Shown piece by piece: positions 8,621-17,452 of a stretch of 61,675 bases of DNA (position 1 is its first letter; each line of letters starts with the position of its first letter). Where the stretch lies: NCBI GenBank assembly GCA_030637515.1, contig DAOWGM010000014.1, positions 1-61,675 of the forward strand. The letters are read 5' to 3'. The translations under genes were made by a program, and so were the position numbers. The notes under the pieces are model-generated. The model searched no databases, had not been told where the DNA came from, and was given only the letters and a program-made list of their open reading frames with translations. Source of the DNA: Bacteroidales bacterium (GTDB taxonomy: Bacteria; Bacteroidota; Bacteroidia; Bacteroidales; UBA12077).

Positions 8621-9808
8621 ATGAATTATATTTTGTTTGATGATAAATCATGGGAAAATCTTTTACCATTAACATTTACCCGTCCTGTTTGTGAAATACG
8701 AGCTGGTATTTTTACCATTAAAGAAAAATGGGAAAAGTTTCTTAAACAACAAATTTCCTATATTACTCAGGATTATTTACAGAAAAAATACCAACTCAAC
8801 ATAGATTCTGATAACATTCTGATTAATGGATCTATAATTCCTAATGAAAAAATACTGAATGAAATAAATGGTCTTGATAAAAACGAAGCATTATTAAAAG
8901 ATGAAAAGTTAATTGCATTAAGACTTGACAAACAAAAAATTCCCGAATTTAGCTATTCAGAAACTGATTCTTATTCTATAAAAAATTGCGTTGAGGATTT
9001 AAATGAAATAGTTTGGTCATGGGATATATTCCGATTAAACGGAGAAAACATTATTGCAGATTTTAACCTGATTACCTCAGGAAGGAAATCAGAAAAATTA
9101 AGTTCTACAAATAATATTTTAGGATCTGAGAATATTTTTATTGAAAAAGGTGCTAAAATAGAATTTGCAACTATTAATGCTACTGACGGTCCAGTTTACA
9201 TTGGAGAAAATGCAGAAATAATGGAAGGGAGTCTCGTGCGAGGGCCTTTTGCATTATGCAATAATTCTACATTAAAAATGGCTGCAAAAGTTTATGGTCC
9301 TACCACTATTGGTCCTCATTCAAAAGTGGGAGGAGAAATTAACAATTCTGTTATTCTGGGTTTTTCAAATAAAGCTCATGATGGATTCTTAGGCAATTCA
9401 GTAATTGGCGAATGGTGTAACCTGGGAGCTGATACAAATAATTCAAATCTTAAGAATAACTATGCTGAAGTTCGTTTATGGAATTATGAAACAGAACGAT
9501 TTATAAAAACAGGATTGCAGTTTTGTGGTTTAATTATGGGAGATCATTCTAAATGTGCAATTAATACAATGTTTAATACGGGAACAGTAATTGGTGTAAA
9601 TGCAAATATTTTTGGTGAAGGATTCCCTCGGAATTTTGTTCCTTCTTTTTCATGGGGAGGTGCGCACGGATTTAATGTTTATGGAATAAACAAAGCATTT
9701 GAAGTAGCCGAAAAAGTAATGGCGCGAAGAAAAATAACTTTAGATGATACTGAAAAAGATATTTTGAATTACATTTTTGAGAAAACGTCAAAATACCGTT
9801 TATTCTAA
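8621..9808 (+). CDS. GlmU-family sugar-1-phosphate nucleotidylyltransferase/acetyltransferase
   Basis: 395 residues, matching the Bacteroidota alternative GlmU family: it opens MNYILFDDKSWENLLPLTF and has TRPVCEIRAG. The N-terminal third is a divergent nucleotidyltransferase-like domain, and the C-terminal half (about 165-360) is a left-handed beta-helix of hexapeptide repeats (IEKGAKIE, VYIGENAEIM, TTIGPHSKVGG, VIGEWCNLG). By family it is expected to make UDP-N-acetylglucosamine for peptidoglycan and lipopolysaccharide. It is shorter than classical E. coli GlmU (456). It sits between rpmE2 and lon, apparently transcribed from its own start. Confidence 0.82.
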   Translation: MNYILFDDKSWENLLPLTFTRPVCEIRAGIFTIKEKWEKFLKQQISYITQDYLQKKYQLNIDSDNILINGSIIPNEKILNEINGLDKNEALLKDEKLIALRLDKQKIPEFSYSETDSYSIKNCVEDLNEIVWSWDIFRLNGENIIADFNLITSGRKSEKLSSTNNILGSENIFIEKGAKIEFATINATDGPVYIGENAEIMEGSLVRGPFALCNNSTLKMAAKVYGPTTIGPHSKVGGEINNSVILGFSNKAHDGFLGNSVIGEWCNLGADTNNSNLKNNYAEVRLWNYETERFIKTGLQFCGLIMGDHSKCAINTMFNTGTVIGVNANIFGEGFPRNFVPSFSWGGAHGFNVYGINKAFEVAEKVMARRKITLDDTEKDILNYIFEKTSKYRLF

Positions 9809-9820
9809 ACTTCACATTTA

Positions 9821-9850
9821 TTGAGATTTTACAATCTTAATTTAAATTTG
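9821..9850 (+). promoter_or_regulatory. Promoter of lon
   Basis: TTG (9821-9823), 19 bases, TAAATTTG (9843-9850) fits the Bacteroidota consensus exactly. The predicted leader before the ATG at 9946 is about 90 bases. Confidence 0.7.
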
Positions 9851-9867
9851 GCATAGTGATTGCCAAA
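9847..9867. promoter_or_regulatory. Inverted repeat overlapping the lon -7 element
   Basis: TTTGGCA (9847-9853), 7-base spacer, TGCCAAA (9861-9867): a perfect 7-bp inverted repeat that starts inside the -7 element and covers the transcription start. Its position is right for a repressor site; no known heat-shock operator such as CIRCE is matched. Confidence 0.4.
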
Positions 9868-9945
9868 CCATATATCCAATAAACAGATTGAAGTATGCTG
9901 ACAATTTGTCGCAGGTGTTGAAAATAATTAAGGATTTAGAAAATT

Positions 9946-12411
9946 ATGAGTAATAAAAACAGACATAAAAGCAGATATAGTAGTGTTCTTTTTGCAGGTG
10001 ATATGGAAAGTGATGGAGAATTTATTCCATTAATTTCTGATGATGAAGATGATGTGGATATAAAAAAGTCTGAACTGCCTAAGGAACTACCAATTTTACC
10101 TCTTCGGAATACTGTAATGTTTCCAGGTGTAATTTTGCCAATTACTGTTGGTCGTGAGAAATCAATTAAGCTGATTAACGAAATATATAAAGGTGACAAA
10201 GTAATTGGAACAGTTGCTCAGAAGGATTTTAAAACAAACGAACCTGAAGAAGAAGATATGTACAGACTTGGTACTGTAGCACATATCTTGAAAGTGCTGG
10301 AAATGCCCGATGGTAGTACATCTGTTATAATTCAGGGAAGACAAAGGTTCGAAATGATTGAAATGGTTCAGGCAGAGCCATATCATAAAGCAACAGTAAA
10401 ACTGTTAAAAGATAAAAAACCAAGCGATAAAACCAGAGAGTTTGAAGCTATTGTTGGTTCCTTAAAGGACCTCTCATTGCGAATAATTAAGCTTTCAAGT
10501 AACATTCCACCAGAAGCATCATTTGCAGTCAAAAATATTGAGAATACAAAATTCCTTGTCAATTTTATCTGCTCAAATAGTGATATTGATATTGACGATA
10601 AACAGGAACTTCTTGAGATTGATAATCTGAAAGAGAGATCAATACGTTTGCTGGAACATCTTTCCAGACAAATTCAAATGCTTGAATTAAAGAACGATAT
10701 TCAGAGTAAAGTTAAAACAGATCTTGACAAGCAACAGCGTGAATATTTGCTACATCAGCAAATGAAAACAATTCAGGATGAGCTTGGGGGAAGTCCAATG
10801 GATCAGGAAGTTGAAGATCTTAAGAAGAAGGCTAAAACCAAAAAGTGGGGTAAAGAAGTTGCAGAAACATTTACAAAGGAAGTTGAGAAACTTAACCGTT
10901 TAAATCCTGCAACAGGTGAATATTCTGTTCAACTGAATTATTTGCAAACCTTACTTGATTTACCTTGGAATGAATTTACAAAAGATAATTTTGATCTGAA
11001 AAGAGCTCAAAAGATTCTTGATGAAGATCATTTTGGACTTGAGAATGTAAAGGACAGAATTCTGGAATATCTTGCAGTTTTAAAACTTAAGGGTGATTTA
11101 AAATCACCAATATTGTGTTTGTACGGACCTCCAGGTGTTGGAAAAACATCTTTAGGAAAATCTGTAGCAAGAGCACTTGATAGAAAATATGTTCGAATGT
11201 CATTAGGTGGATTGCACGATGAGGCTGAAATCCGCGGTCATAGAAAAACATATATCGGCGCAATGCCAGGAAGAGTTATTCAAAATATAAGAAAATCAAA
11301 ATCATCAAATCCGGTATTTATTTTAGATGAAATAGATAAAGTTGGAAAAGATTTTCATGGTGATCCTGCTTCTGCATTACTTGAAGTTTTAGATCCTGAG
11401 CAAAATAGTGCTTTCCACGATAATTACCTGGAGCTGGAATACGACCTTTCAAACGTAATGTTTATAGCAACAGCAAATACATTATCGACTATAAATCCTG
11501 CCTTACGAGACAGAATGGAAATGATTGATGTAAGTGGTTATATAGTTGAGGAAAAAATGGAGATTGCAAAACGACATTTAATTCCGAAACAATTGGATGC
11601 GCACGGAGTTGAAAAATCCAAGGTGTCATTTAGCAAGAAAGTCCTTGAATATATTGTAGTGAATCACACACGTGAATCTGGTGTAAGAACAATGGATAAA
11701 ACCATTGCTAAAATCACACGTAATCTTGCACGCAAAATAGCACTTGAAGAGGAGTTTAATAAATCTCTATCAATTGAAGATATTAAAGAAATTTTGGGTC
11801 CTCCGGAATTTTCGAAAGATAAATATCAGGGAAATGAGTTTGCTGGTGTTGTTACTGGACTTGCTTGGACAGCCGTTGGCGGCGAGATTTTATTCGTTGA
11901 AAGTAGTTTAAGCAAAGGAAAAGGAAAGCTTACACTTACAGGGAATTTAGGTGATGTAATGAAAGAAAGTGCAGTTATTGCACTTGAGTATATTAAATCA
12001 CATGCCGCTGATCTTGATATTTCTGATGAGGCTTTTGAAAATTGGAACATTCATATTCACGTTCCTGAAGGAGCAATACCTAAAGATGGACCTTCTGCCG
12101 GAGTAACAATGGCAACATCAATTGCATCTGCTTTTACACAATGTAAAGTAAAACGTAAAGTGGCAATGACAGGTGAAATAACATTGCGTGGTAAAGTGCT
12201 TCCGGTTGGAGGAATAAAAGAAAAGATTCTTGCTGCTAAACGTGCTGATATTACTGATATTATTTTATCTGAAGAAAACAGAAAGGATATTGGTAAAATA
12301 AAAGACATTTATATAAAAGGCTTGAAATTTCATTATGTAAATGAGCTGATGGAAGTTCTTGATATTGCACTCTTGAATGAGAAGGTTAATAAACCTATGA
12401 AAATTCAATAG
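9946..12411 (+). CDS. lon: ATP-dependent protease Lon
   Basis: 821 residues in the LonA order: N-terminal substrate-binding domain ([15 protein letters not shown], about 46-245), a coiled helical region, the AAA+ ATPase (Walker [10 protein letters not shown]; Walker B VFILDEID), and the protease domain with the Ser-Lys dyad at Ser717 (PKDGPSAG) and Lys760 (GGIKEK). It degrades misfolded and regulatory proteins in the cytoplasm. An acidic stretch precedes the N domain ([11 protein letters not shown]), common in Bacteroidota Lon. It is transcribed alone from a consensus promoter with an overlapping inverted repeat. Length and motifs are complete. Confidence 0.97.
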   Translation: MSNKNRHKSRYSSVLFAGDMESDGEFIPLISDDEDDVDIKKSELPKELPILPLRNTVMFPGVILPITVGREKSIKLINEIYKGDKVIGTVAQKDFKTNEPEEEDMYRLGTVAHILKVLEMPDGSTSVIIQGRQRFEMIEMVQAEPYHKATVKLLKDKKPSDKTREFEAIVGSLKDLSLRIIKLSSNIPPEASFAVKNIENTKFLVNFICSNSDIDIDDKQELLEIDNLKERSIRLLEHLSRQIQMLELKNDIQSKVKTDLDKQQREYLLHQQMKTIQDELGGSPMDQEVEDLKKKAKTKKWGKEVAETFTKEVEKLNRLNPATGEYSVQLNYLQTLLDLPWNEFTKDNFDLKRAQKILDEDHFGLENVKDRILEYLAVLKLKGDLKSPILCLYGPPGVGKTSLGKSVARALDRKYVRMSLGGLHDEAEIRGHRKTYIGAMPGRVIQNIRKSKSSNPVFILDEIDKVGKDFHGDPASALLEVLDPEQNSAFHDNYLELEYDLSNVMFIATANTLSTINPALRDRMEMIDVSGYIVEEKMEIAKRHLIPKQLDAHGVEKSKVSFSKKVLEYIVVNHTRESGVRTMDKTIAKITRNLARKIALEEEFNKSLSIEDIKEILGPPEFSKDKYQGNEFAGVVTGLAWTAVGGEILFVESSLSKGKGKLTLTGNLGDVMKESAVIALEYIKSHAADLDISDEAFENWNIHIHVPEGAIPKDGPSAGVTMATSIASAFTQCKVKRKVAMTGEITLRGKVLPVGGIKEKILAAKRADITDIILSEENRKDIGKIKDIYIKGLKFHYVNELMEVLDIALLNEKVNKPMKIQ

Positions 12412-12481
12412 TTTACTTAATTGATATTTATATCAAAATTCGTAAATTTACTTTATTAAGTTATGTTTAATTAATATTATT

Positions 12482-13018
12482 ATGAAAATGGGAGCTGGAT
12501 TATTTTGGGGATTAATTTTAATTCTTATTGGAATTGGAATAGTTATTCGTGTTGTATTCAACATTGATTTCCCCGTCGTTAAATTTTTAGTAGCATTCTT
12601 CTTTATTTTTATTGGTATTAAAATCCTTGTAGGGAATTTTGATTTTCGCAAAGGGAATACGAATGATAATACCACCATATTTGGTGAGAGTAAAGTTGTT
12701 GGAATTGAGGGCGATCATAAAGAGTATAATGTAATTTTTGGAAGTTCTATAATTGATCTTCGAGATATTGATCTTTCAGGAGGATCAAAGGAAATAGAAA
12801 TTAATACTATTTTTGGAGGAACAATTTTGAAAATTGACGATAAAACTCCTGTTAAAATAAAAGCAGAAGCTGTGTTTGGCAATGCAGAGCTGCCAAACGG
12901 AAATACTGCAACATTTGGCACTAATCGTTACGAGAGCGAAAGTTTCAGCAAAGACTCATCGTATTTATATGTAAAAGCAGATGTTGTTTTTGGAAGTTTA
13001 AAAGTAAAATCGTATTAA
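12482..13018 (+). CDS. LiaF-like membrane protein with FG-repeat C-terminal domain
   Basis: 178 residues. Two or three hydrophobic segments fill residues 1-58 (GLFWGLILILIGIG; VVKFLVAFFFIFIGI). The remainder is a beta-strand domain in which a phenylalanine-glycine pair recurs about every 25 residues: TIFGES, VIFGSS, TIFGGT, AVFGNA, VVFGSL. This layout matches the LiaF/YvqF C-terminal domain of envelope-stress regulators and DUF5668 membrane domains. In Firmicutes LiaF modulates a histidine kinase; no LiaRS partner is adjacent here, so a regulatory role is an inference. The gene lies after lon with its own start and ends at a bidirectional terminator. Confidence 0.7.
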   Translation: MKMGAGLFWGLILILIGIGIVIRVVFNIDFPVVKFLVAFFFIFIGIKILVGNFDFRKGNTNDNTTIFGESKVVGIEGDHKEYNVIFGSSIIDLRDIDLSGGSKEIEINTIFGGTILKIDDKTPVKIKAEAVFGNAELPNGNTATFGTNRYESESFSKDSSYLYVKADVVFGSLKVKSY

Positions 13019-13041
13019 GGATATTATAAAGTTATTTAATT

Positions 13042-13069
13042 AGCCTCAGAATTTTCTGAGGCTTTTTTT
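13042..13069. terminator. Bidirectional terminator between convergent genes
   Basis: AGCCTCAGAA (13042-13051), TT, TTCTGAGGCT (13054-13063), then a T run. It lies between the LiaF-like gene (plus) and the coiled-coil gene (minus, stop at 13068-13070). Confidence 0.85.
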
Positions 13070-13616
13070 ATTTCTTGAAATGGTCAAATGCCTTATTAAC
13101 AGAATCTTTTATTTTAATAATTCCTTCATCAAGACTTAACTTAACGTTGTTCCATGTATCTCCTTGCGAATCTTTTAACAATCTAAGTTTTTCGTAAAGA
13201 TGCTTCTTTTGTTCCTTCAAATTATCAATCTGCTCATGCAAGCCTTGCTTAATATTTTCATTTGCATCCTTAGCCTTTTCTTCAAGAATTTCAATTTTTT
13301 CACTTAAGTCAAGAAACCAATGTTCAGCTTTCTCATAGAAATCTTGCTTATTGGAGCTTATGTTCTTTAAAAGACCTTCAAATTCAGTAACCATGTTTCC
13401 CCACTTTTCTTGTTCAGCATTTTTGAGCTCATCAAATTTTGTATCCAGTGTTTCTCTTTGATTTTTAAGTGATTTAAGATTAGCCTCAAGTTCATTCAAG
13501 CTACTTTGAGTTTTTAATTTCGCCTCAAGCGCCTTTGACTCAAGATCATAAATTTTAGCTTTTATTTGTTTTACAATTATTTCGGCTTTTAACTCATATT
13601 CTTTTCGTTCTTTCAT
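13068..13616 (-). CDS. Coiled-coil protein with an internal duplication
   Basis: 182 residues, almost wholly helical, rich in Lys, Glu and Leu, with no signal peptide or membrane segment. Two similar blocks are visible: residues about 35-90 (LEANLKSLKNQRETL...EKWGNMVTEFEGLLKNI) and 115-172 (LHEQIDNLKEQKKHLYEK...DTWNNVKLSLDEGIIKI). Each has the order long helix, W-N/G, then a hydrophobic helix. It resembles the Sll1863-type stress-response coiled-coil proteins in composition and repeat form, but I cannot confirm membership. It is monocistronic, divergent from coaD, and the function is unknown. Confidence 0.7.
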   Translation of the reverse strand: MKERKEYELKAEIIVKQIKAKIYDLESKALEAKLKTQSSLNELEANLKSLKNQRETLDTKFDELKNAEQEKWGNMVTEFEGLLKNISSNKQDFYEKAEHWFLDLSEKIEILEEKAKDANENIKQGLHEQIDNLKEQKKHLYEKLRLLKDSQGDTWNNVKLSLDEGIIKIKDSVNKAFDHFKK

Positions 13617-13764
13617 AATAAGCGATGCTTCATTTTAGTTTATATATTGAAAAGATATGAAATGAAAAATCAAATTTCAAACAAAAGCTGATTTTATTGA
13701 TATATACTTCCTAAATATATCAAACAAATGTTTTAAGTTTGTTAAATCAATTAAATACTTAAAT

Positions 13765-14229
13765 ATGGAAAAAATTGCGATATTTCCAGGATCATTTGAT
13801 CCCTTCACAGTAGGACACGAATCAATTGTAAATAGAGCTCAGGTTCTATTTGATAAAATTTATATTGCAGTAGGATTCAATGCTCAAAAAGATGCATTAT
13901 TTTCTTTAGAAGACCGAAAAGAATTTATAAATCAGGTTTTTGAGGGAAATCCTAAAATTGAGGTTGTTCATTTCGAGGGACTAACAATAGATTTTTGCAA
14001 AAGTATGGGTGCTGGTTACATTTTGCGAGGATTAAGAACTGCTGCTGATTTTGAATACGAAAGAGCTATTGCTCAGGTAAATAAAGCTATGTACGATGGT
14101 ATTGAAACAGTATTCTTATTAACTATGCCTGAGCATACTCCGGTTAATTCTTCTATTGTTCGTGATATTATTCGTCATGGAGGTGATGTAAGTAAGTTTA
14201 TTCCGAATAAAATGAAGATTAAAAAATAA
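13765..14229 (+). CDS. coaD: Phosphopantetheine adenylyltransferase
   Basis: 154 residues, normal for the family. The nucleotidyltransferase signature is present (FPGSFDPFTVGHESIV, with the TxGH motif), as are the substrate segments RGLRTAADFEYE and NSSIVRDIIRHGGDVS. It catalyses the fourth step of coenzyme A synthesis, transferring AMP from ATP to 4'-phosphopantetheine. A -7-like TAAGTTTG lies at 13734-13741. Its stop codon overlaps the start of the next gene by one base (TAATG), so the two are probably co-transcribed. Confidence 0.96.
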   Translation: MEKIAIFPGSFDPFTVGHESIVNRAQVLFDKIYIAVGFNAQKDALFSLEDRKEFINQVFEGNPKIEVVHFEGLTIDFCKSMGAGYILRGLRTAADFEYERAIAQVNKAMYDGIETVFLLTMPEHTPVNSSIVRDIIRHGGDVSKFIPNKMKIKK

Positions 14230-15743
14230 TGCGTCTAAAACATTTATTGTTAATACTTTTTATATTTCCACAAACACTGTTTTCTCAGAATGTTATTTTA
14301 AAAGGTAATGTACCTGAATATGCCGGTGAAAAATTTACTTTTTCAACTTATTCAGATTACATAACTTTTACCGAAGAAGAACTTTGCACCACGGTAGTTG
14401 ATGATAATGGTAATTTTACTTGTTCTTTTATTACTGAGGAAACAAAGTATATTTTTATAAAATTGGGTGTTTATGAAGCATTTGTTTTTGTAGAACCAAA
14501 TAGAGAATACGAACTGTTACTTCCGGAAAGAAAAGATAAAACCATTGCTGATGAACTAAATCCATATTTTAAATCTATACAATATCATTTGGGGTTGTCA
14601 AATATTATAGAATCAGAATTAAATTATCAGTTAGCTTTTTTCGATGAAATATATTCTGGACTGGTTAATGAAAATTTGCATTTAACGTATAGTGAATTAA
14701 AAGAACGTAATGTTGATAGTAAATTAAATAAAGTTGATACGGTTTTTTCAAAAAAGGCATATTCAAGAGCTATTAATAACAGTACTTATTTTATTTATAA
14801 AAACCTAAAAGAAATTGATGCAACAAGGGAATTTAATAAAATTGATTCCATATTTTTTGATGTTGACAGTAAGTTCTTTCATGATTTTAAAAAATATAAG
14901 TTAGCACTGTTCTTATATTCATCTAATAGGGAAAGGTCGAAAAGCATTTCTAATACTTACTATTTAGATAATAAAGTTCTTTATCACAATCCTCAGTATA
15001 TGAGCTTGTTCAACCAAGTCTATAAAGATTATTTTACATATTTCGGTAGAACTGATGGTGGTAAGAAAATATATAAGGATATTAATAACTTAGGAAGTTA
15101 CTCATCTTTATGCAAGACGCTTAGGCAGGATTCTATTTTGCAAAATGATACTTTAAAAGAGTTAGTAATTCTTAAATGTTTATATAATGAATTTTATAAA
15201 GATAAGTTCTCAAGAAAAGGATTATTGTCAGTTTTAGATTCATTAGAAATTTCCACAACTATTAATGAACATAAGTTAATAGCAAATAATATTAGAGAGA
15301 AAGCAACCAAGTTATTAGTTGGATTTAATCCTCCCGCATTTGAGCTTTATGATAAGGATAGCAACTTGGTTTCACTTGAAAATTATTACGGCAAATATGT
15401 ATACTTAGGTTTTTGTACAACTATGAGTTATGGTTGTATAAAGGAATTTAAAATGCTCGAAAATCTTTATAAGAACCATAAAGATCATTTCGAAATCGTA
15501 ATAATTTGTTTAGATGAAACAATTGAGCAAATGAAGTATTTTGTTGAAAACGAGGGCTATCCATTTACTTTTTTGCATTATGGAAATCAATCGGAAGTTT
15601 TTAAAGATTATGATATAAGAGCTTTCCCAACATATTATTTTATTGATCCTGAAGGAAAACTCTCTATGTCACCAGCTCCGTCGCCGGATCAGAATGCTGA
15701 GTTTGTAATTTTCAAAAAAATGAGAGCTAACGGCGATATCTGA
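14229..15743 (+). CDS. Secreted thioredoxin-fold protein lacking CXXC
   Basis: 504 residues with a Sec signal peptide (MRLKHLLLILFIFPQTLFS, then Gln as the likely mature N-terminus). The middle (about 100-370) is helical with no recognised motif. The C-terminal 130 residues look like the AhpC/TSA-TlpA thioredoxin fold (NPPAFELYDKDSNLVSLENYYGK, then YPFTFLHYG and the cis-Pro region AFPTYYFIDPEGKL). The usual redox CXXC after the first strand is replaced by Cys396-TTMSYG-Cys403, a CX6C spacing, so classical disulfide chemistry is doubtful. The start overlaps the coaD stop. Bacteroidota encode many such TlpA-like periplasmic proteins, and a specific role cannot be assigned. Confidence 0.72.
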   Translation: MRLKHLLLILFIFPQTLFSQNVILKGNVPEYAGEKFTFSTYSDYITFTEEELCTTVVDDNGNFTCSFITEETKYIFIKLGVYEAFVFVEPNREYELLLPERKDKTIADELNPYFKSIQYHLGLSNIIESELNYQLAFFDEIYSGLVNENLHLTYSELKERNVDSKLNKVDTVFSKKAYSRAINNSTYFIYKNLKEIDATREFNKIDSIFFDVDSKFFHDFKKYKLALFLYSSNRERSKSISNTYYLDNKVLYHNPQYMSLFNQVYKDYFTYFGRTDGGKKIYKDINNLGSYSSLCKTLRQDSILQNDTLKELVILKCLYNEFYKDKFSRKGLLSVLDSLEISTTINEHKLIANNIREKATKLLVGFNPPAFELYDKDSNLVSLENYYGKYVYLGFCTTMSYGCIKEFKMLENLYKNHKDHFEIVIICLDETIEQMKYFVENEGYPFTFLHYGNQSEVFKDYDIRAFPTYYFIDPEGKLSMSPAPSPDQNAEFVIFKKMRANGDI

Positions 15744-15749
15744 TATAAA

Positions 15750-16367
15750 TTACTTTATTAGATTTCCCTTTTTTAAAACCTGAATTATTGAGGGAAACGT
15801 ATTCTGGATGATTTTTTCATAATCATCGGGTTCAATCCATTTTGCTTCGGTAATTTCTTCTTCAGTTTGGGGAACAGGTTCCTGAAGTCCATCATGAGTC
15901 ATTTCAAACCAGTAAGTTCGTTTTAAAATATTTTTTCCCTTAAGAGTATATGTATGATAAGTTGTTTCAAGTAAATTTTTAATAGCAATATTTTTAATTC
16001 CGCATTCTTCTTCAACTTCTCGAACAGCACCTATTTCAGGACTTTCACCTTTCTCAAGTTTTCCTTTCGGTAAATCCCATTTTCCGCGCCGGAATATAAA
16101 TAAGGCTTTATTGTTATTTGTAAGGACAAGTCCACCGGCAGCTTCAATTAATTTATATAGCTTCATGAATTTGCCGAATGTGAGTTTTGGATTATTAGTA
16201 ATTACGTATAAGTTTTTTATTTCTGTATTATTTGTAAAATTTCTCAGAGCTAATTTTAAATACTTCCTGTTTCTGAAATAATGAATTTTATTTTCAATAA
16301 TATCAGGAAAACTTTGTTCATTTTGTGTAAAAAAAACTGTTCTATCGTTATAAAAAACTTTATACAT
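15750..16367 (-). CDS. Nudix hydrolase
   Basis: 205 residues. A complete Nudix box lies at about 101-123: GKLEKGESPEIGAVREVEEE followed by CGI, fitting GX5EX7REUXEEXGU. The N-terminal 80 residues form a separate domain found ahead of Nudix domains in Bacteroidota, and the Nudix part is preceded by RRGKWDLPKGK. Such enzymes hydrolyse nucleoside diphosphates linked to another group; the substrate is not predictable. It is divergent from pyrE by 7 bases, and its start codon lies within the likely pyrE -7 element. Confidence 0.88.
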   Translation of the reverse strand: MYKVFYNDRTVFFTQNEQSFPDIIENKIHYFRNRKYLKLALRNFTNNTEIKNLYVITNNPKLTFGKFMKLYKLIEAAGGLVLTNNNKALFIFRRGKWDLPKGKLEKGESPEIGAVREVEEECGIKNIAIKNLLETTYHTYTLKGKNILKRTYWFEMTHDGLQEPVPQTEEEITEAKWIEPDDYEKIIQNTFPSIIQVLKKGNLIK

Positions 16368-16370
16368 TTG
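16363..16370 (+). promoter_or_regulatory. -7 element TACATTTG directly in front of pyrE
   Basis: An exact TAnnTTTG match that ends only 4 bases before the pyrE ATG, so transcription would start at or next to the start codon (leaderless message). No clear TTG is found 19 to 21 bases upstream, which lowers confidence. Confidence 0.45.
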
Positions 16371-16374
16371 CGGT

Positions 16375-17007
16375 ATGGAAAATTTAGAGAAAAAAATAGC
16401 TGAATCCTTATTACAAATTAAGGCAATTAAGTTACAACCTGCAAATTATTTCACCTGGGCATCAGGCTGGAAATCCCCAATATATTGCGATAACAGAAAA
16501 ACCTTATCGTATCCTGAAATCAGAAATGAGATTAAAAATACCTTTGTTAAGATTATAGAAAAGGAATACGGAACACCAGATTATATTGCCGGTGTTGCTA
16601 CCGGAGCAATAGCAATTGGAATGTTAGTTGCCGATGCTATGAACTTACCATTTGTTTATGTTCGTCCAAAACCAAAAGAGCATGGTTTAGGTAATATGAT
16701 TGAGGGTCAAATTGAATCAGGTAAAAAAGTAGTTGTAGTCGAAGATTTAATATCCACAGGAAAAAGCAGTTTAAATGCTGTTGAGGCTCTTAGAAATGCT
16801 GATATTGATGTTCTCGGAATGGTAGCAATTTTTACTTATGGATTTAAAATCTCAGAGGATAATTTTAAAGATTCAAATGTTAAGCTTAAAACTTTAAGCA
16901 ATTATGAAGTTTTAATAAGTATGGCATTAGAATCAGGATATGTGAAAGAATCAGAACTTGATCAGCTTCGTGAATGGAGAAACAATCCGGAAAACTGGAA
17001 TAAATAA
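16375..17007 (+). CDS. pyrE: Orotate phosphoribosyltransferase
   Basis: 210 residues. The PRPP-binding loop is clear (VVVVEDLISTGKSS), as is the N-terminal segment FTWASGWKSPIYCDNR that contacts orotate. It makes orotidine 5'-monophosphate from orotate and PRPP in pyrimidine synthesis. Other pyr genes are not adjacent. The SRPBCC gene follows 14 bases later and is probably co-transcribed. Confidence 0.95.
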   Translation: MENLEKKIAESLLQIKAIKLQPANYFTWASGWKSPIYCDNRKTLSYPEIRNEIKNTFVKIIEKEYGTPDYIAGVATGAIAIGMLVADAMNLPFVYVRPKPKEHGLGNMIEGQIESGKKVVVVEDLISTGKSSLNAVEALRNADIDVLGMVAIFTYGFKISEDNFKDSNVKLKTLSNYEVLISMALESGYVKESELDQLREWRNNPENWNK

Positions 17008-17021
17008 GAGTAAATAGATTT

Positions 17022-17450
17022 ATGAGTAAATATACAAGCAAAACAGGTAAGATTAATAAGTCAGACGAACTGATATATAATTTCTTAACAGATTTTAATA
17101 ACTTGAAAGCAGTTGTTCCTCAGGATAAAGTAAAGAATTTTGAAGCTACCGAGGATACCTGCAAATTTAATATTGAAGGAGTAGGTCAGGCCGGGTTAAA
17201 AATTATTGAAAAAGAGCCAAATAAACTGATTAAAATAACAAGTGATGGCAAATCTCCTTTTAGTTTCTTTTTCTGGATTCAACTTAAACCAATTGAGAAT
17301 GAAGAAAAAACTACAGCAATAAGATTAATAATAGATGCAAACTTGAATCCAATGATGAAGATGATGGTTGGCAAGCATCTTGAAAAAGGCATTGATGCAA
17401 TGGTCGATCAGCTTGTTGTTTTCTTTAACGAAAAGGTAAAAGAAGAATAG
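17022..17450 (+). CDS. SRPBCC-family (START/polyketide cyclase-like) protein
   Basis: 142 residues with no signal peptide. The fold is suggested by the opening strand, a helical YNFLTDFNNLKAVVP segment, alternating strands (CKFNIEG, GLKIIEKE, NKLIKITSDG, FFFWIQLKPI, TAIRLIIDANLNP) and a long C-terminal helix (GKHLEKGIDAMVDQLVVFF). SRPBCC proteins bind hydrophobic ligands; none is predictable here. It follows pyrE closely and overlaps no gene. It ends 2 bases from the convergent birA gene. Confidence 0.75.
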   Translation: MSKYTSKTGKINKSDELIYNFLTDFNNLKAVVPQDKVKNFEATEDTCKFNIEGVGQAGLKIIEKEPNKLIKITSDGKSPFSFFFWIQLKPIENEEKTTAIRLIIDANLNPMMKMMVGKHLEKGIDAMVDQLVVFFNEKVKEE

Positions 17451-17452
17451 TA

